Assembly: GCA_951800675.1 (NCBI GenBank) | Contig: CATOKC010000168.1 | Span: forward strand, 1 to 6,089 | Direction: 5' to 3' | DNA length: 6,089 nucleotides | Source of the DNA: an uncultured Oscillibacter sp. | Lineage (GTDB): Bacteria > Bacillota_A > Clostridia > Oscillospirales > Oscillospiraceae | Shown: piece by piece, positions 5,073 through 6,089 of the stretch | Layout of the letters: the number at the start of each line of letters is the position of its first letter | Position numbering within the stretch: the stretch's first letter is position 1 | Translations under genes and position numbers: made by a program | The notes under the pieces: generated by a model | What the model was told of the DNA's origin: nothing | Seen by the model: the letters and a program-made list of their open reading frames with translations, nothing else | Database searches by the model: none

Positions 5073-5850
5073 GCTGTAGCACCTCCCGCGTCAGATTTCC
5101 GTAGGCTTCCGCCACCTTGCCGCCGGGGTCATGGGTGAAGATGCTCTTGCCCTCGGCGCTGGTTTCCTTGGCGCGGACAGAGTGGGGGATTTCCGACTGG
5201 AATACCTTGATGTCGCTGCCGTAAGTCTCCCGCAGCAGGGCACTGATCTCCCTGGCAAAGTTAGTGCGGCTGTCCACCATCGTGAGCAGGATACCGTCGA
5301 TCAAGAGCTTGGGGTTAAGCTGCCGCCGCACCTTGCCCACAGTCTGTAAAAGCTGTTCCAGACCTTTCGCGGGAAGGTACTCCGCTTGGACCGGCACCAC
5401 CAGACGATCAGCGGCGGCCAGGGCGTTGACGGTGAGCATACCCAAAGACGGCTGACAGTCCAGCAGAATATGGGTGTATTGCTTCCGAACGGTGTCCAGG
5501 TATTGCCGCAGAATGGTCTCGCGGCTCATGGCATTCACCAGCGACACCTCCATGCCGGAGAGTTGAATATCCGAGGGCATCAAGTCAATGCCCTCTGCGT
5601 GGTGCAGGATACCCTCGCCGGGGGTGATGGGCTGGTCCGTCAGCACCTTGGTCATGACATCTGAGAGGGTGACGGGCAGGGTGTCCGGCTGGGGCCAGCC
5701 CAGGCTGATGGTGAGGCTGGCTTGGGGGTCGCAATCAACAGTTAAGACCTTTTTCCCGGCCATTGCCAGCCCAGCACCGAGATTGGCACAAGTTGTACTT
5801 TTGCCCGTACCGCCTTTTTGATTGACTACGGCGATCACTTGGGCGTTCAT
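5029..5850 (-). CDS. parA: ParA/Soj-family partition ATPase
   Basis: A 273-residue ParA-type ATPase of normal length for the short, chromosomal-like group without an N-terminal DNA-binding domain. The deviant Walker A motif is at 11-19 (QKGGTGKST, with signature Lys12 and Lys17). Switch I follows with VDCDPQAS (38-45), and the Walker B region is HILLDCQPSLG (127-137, Asp131). The later NALAAADRLVVPVQAEYL segment and GILLTMVDSRTNFAREI also match the family. It would move or hold DNA with ParB, acting over the nucleoid. The ATG at 5850 has AGGAGG (5865-5860) 9 bases upstream. It is the first gene of the minus-strand cluster here, its last 44 bases overlap parB, and its leader contains a terminator. 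An element-maintenance role is inferred from the neighbouring initiator. Confidence 0.96.
   Translation of the reverse strand: MNAQVIAVVNQKGGTGKSTTCANLGAGLAMAGKKVLTVDCDPQASLTISLGWPQPDTLPVTLSDVMTKVLTDQPITPGEGILHHAEGIDLMPSDIQLSGMEVSLVNAMSRETILRQYLDTVRKQYTHILLDCQPSLGMLTVNALAAADRLVVPVQAEYLPAKGLEQLLQTVGKVRRQLNPKLLIDGILLTMVDSRTNFAREISALLRETYGSDIKVFQSEIPHSVRAKETSAEGKSIFTHDPGGKVAEAYGNLTREVLQLEKQRAKSRAGISR
5081..5087 (-). promoter_or_regulatory. Ribosome binding site for the TTG start of parB
   Basis: GGGAGGT on the minus strand, 8 bases before the TTG at 5072 and inside the end of the parA coding sequence. It decides the parB start because no ATG is nearby. Confidence 0.75.
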
Positions 5851-5898
5851 GGGTCTCTACCTCCTTCATGAAAAGTTCCCCATCAGGGGAGGGGGGCG

Positions 5899-5928
5899 AA
5901 AAAAGGGAGGACGCGGTTGCATCCTCCC
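5899..5928 (-). terminator. Rho-independent terminator in the leader of parA
   Basis: The minus strand reads GGGAGGA-TGCAACCGCG-TCCTCCC followed by TTTTTT (5904-5899). The stem has 7 pairs, with two more possible beyond a mismatch. It lies about 50 bases before the parA start. It may end an upstream minus-strand transcript, or it may attenuate a transcript that starts in 5929-6016. A second short hairpin, TCCCC-TGAT-GGGGA (5890-5877), lies between it and the ribosome site. Confidence 0.75.
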
Positions 5929-5943
5929 AATAAGCAGTATGTG

Positions 5944-5960
5944 GTTGTCGAATGTTGTCG
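5944..5960. repeat. Direct repeat GTTGTCG, 10-base period, upstream of parA
   Basis: GTTGTCG occurs at 5944-5950 and again at 5954-5960, separated by AAT, so the copies lie about one helical turn apart on the same DNA face. A possible operator or partition-protein site by position; this is inference, and seven-base repeats can arise by chance. Confidence 0.4.
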
Positions 5961-6016
5961 GTTTTCCCCTCTGAGGGCAATTCGCATTGGGAGCCATCCC
6001 GCCGCAAACCGTTGAT

Positions 6017-6089
6017 ATGACTGGCTTTTCGCTGTTTTCTAAAAACCTTCTCGAACAGAACTTCTTCAACGAATTTTACGCCCGCGACA
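6017..6089 (+). CDS. Possible divergent gene start, cut by the right edge
   Basis: An ATG at 6017 opens a plus-strand frame of 24 codons to the window edge, beginning MTGFSLFSKNLLEQNFFNEF. The residue mix and the mostly C-ending later codons look protein-like. There is no clear ribosome site before the ATG. An in-frame TTG at 5987 has GAGGG 9 bases upstream and is an alternative start. The opposite strand also has an open frame from the edge, but that one would run through the parA leader terminator and 115 bases into parA, so I favour the plus strand. I do not recognise the protein. It could instead be noncoding. Confidence 0.25.
   Translation, partial: MTGFSLFSKNLLEQNFFNEFYARD

Larger units (their letters stand above)
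5851..6016. other. Intergenic leader region upstream of parA
   Basis: No convincing gene is seen here. It holds the parA ribosome site (5860-5865), a short hairpin (5877-5890), the terminator (5899-5928), a 10-base-period direct repeat (5944-5960) and a small palindrome CCCTC-T-GAGGG (5967-5977). I looked for a sigma-A-type promoter reading towards parA and found no hexamer pair with good spacing; TCGACA near 5950 resembles a -35 box but has no matching -10. Confidence 0.5.

Noticed and set aside
5866..6069. 67-codon minus-strand frame upstream of parA
   Set aside because: It covers the terminator and ends at the parA ribosome site, with no family features and no clear ribosome site of its own.
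5735..6088. Minus-strand frame open from the right edge into parA
   Set aside because: It would run through a strong terminator hairpin and overlap 115 bases of parA in another frame, with no recognisable motif.

Overview
The window is a compact stretch of an integrative conjugative element, or a related plasmid-like element, from a GC-rich member of the Clostridia (gut Oscillospiraceae type). This rests on the gene set (ParA, ParB, a RepA_N/DUF6017-type initiator, a DUF4406-like protein and a secreted element protein, as in Tn1549/CTn-type elements), the strong AGGAGG-type ribosome binding sites, the TTG starts and the GC-rich codon use. The element assignment comes from family recognition, not from a database search.

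Every confident gene lies on the minus strand, so the order of expression runs from high to low coordinates. A leader with a rho-independent terminator (5899-5928) precedes parA (5850-5029). parB (5072-4134) starts from TTG inside the end of parA and is followed by a second terminator (4084-4114). A cluster of three unrecognised genes comes next: a four-cysteine protein (4064-3450), a small protein with a basic tail (3453-3184) and an acidic protein (3170-2664). The replication initiator gene (2635-1718) follows and ends in a third terminator (1700-1727). Then come a DUF4406/DUF7768-like protein (1670-1317), an internally duplicated protein resembling DUF3848 (1303-518), and the start of a secreted protein that runs off the left edge (485-1). 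Genes are separated by 13-70 bases or overlap.

parA and parB should handle partition or maintenance of the element when excised, and the initiator its autonomous replication. The downstream genes are accessory or lead towards conjugation genes outside the window. The most notable signal is two adjacent 15-base tandem repeat arrays inside the initiator gene, one GC-rich (about nine units) and one AT-rich (four units). They sit between the DNA-binding domain and the C-terminal domain, where RepA_N plasmids are known to carry their origin, so they are a candidate intragenic replication origin. The second is a repeated layout in which an intrinsic terminator lies only 20-50 bases before a start codon, which suggests attenuation or antitermination.

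The right edge (5851-6089) holds no confident gene. It contains the parA leader, a 10-base-period direct repeat and a possible divergent plus-strand reading frame cut by the edge.
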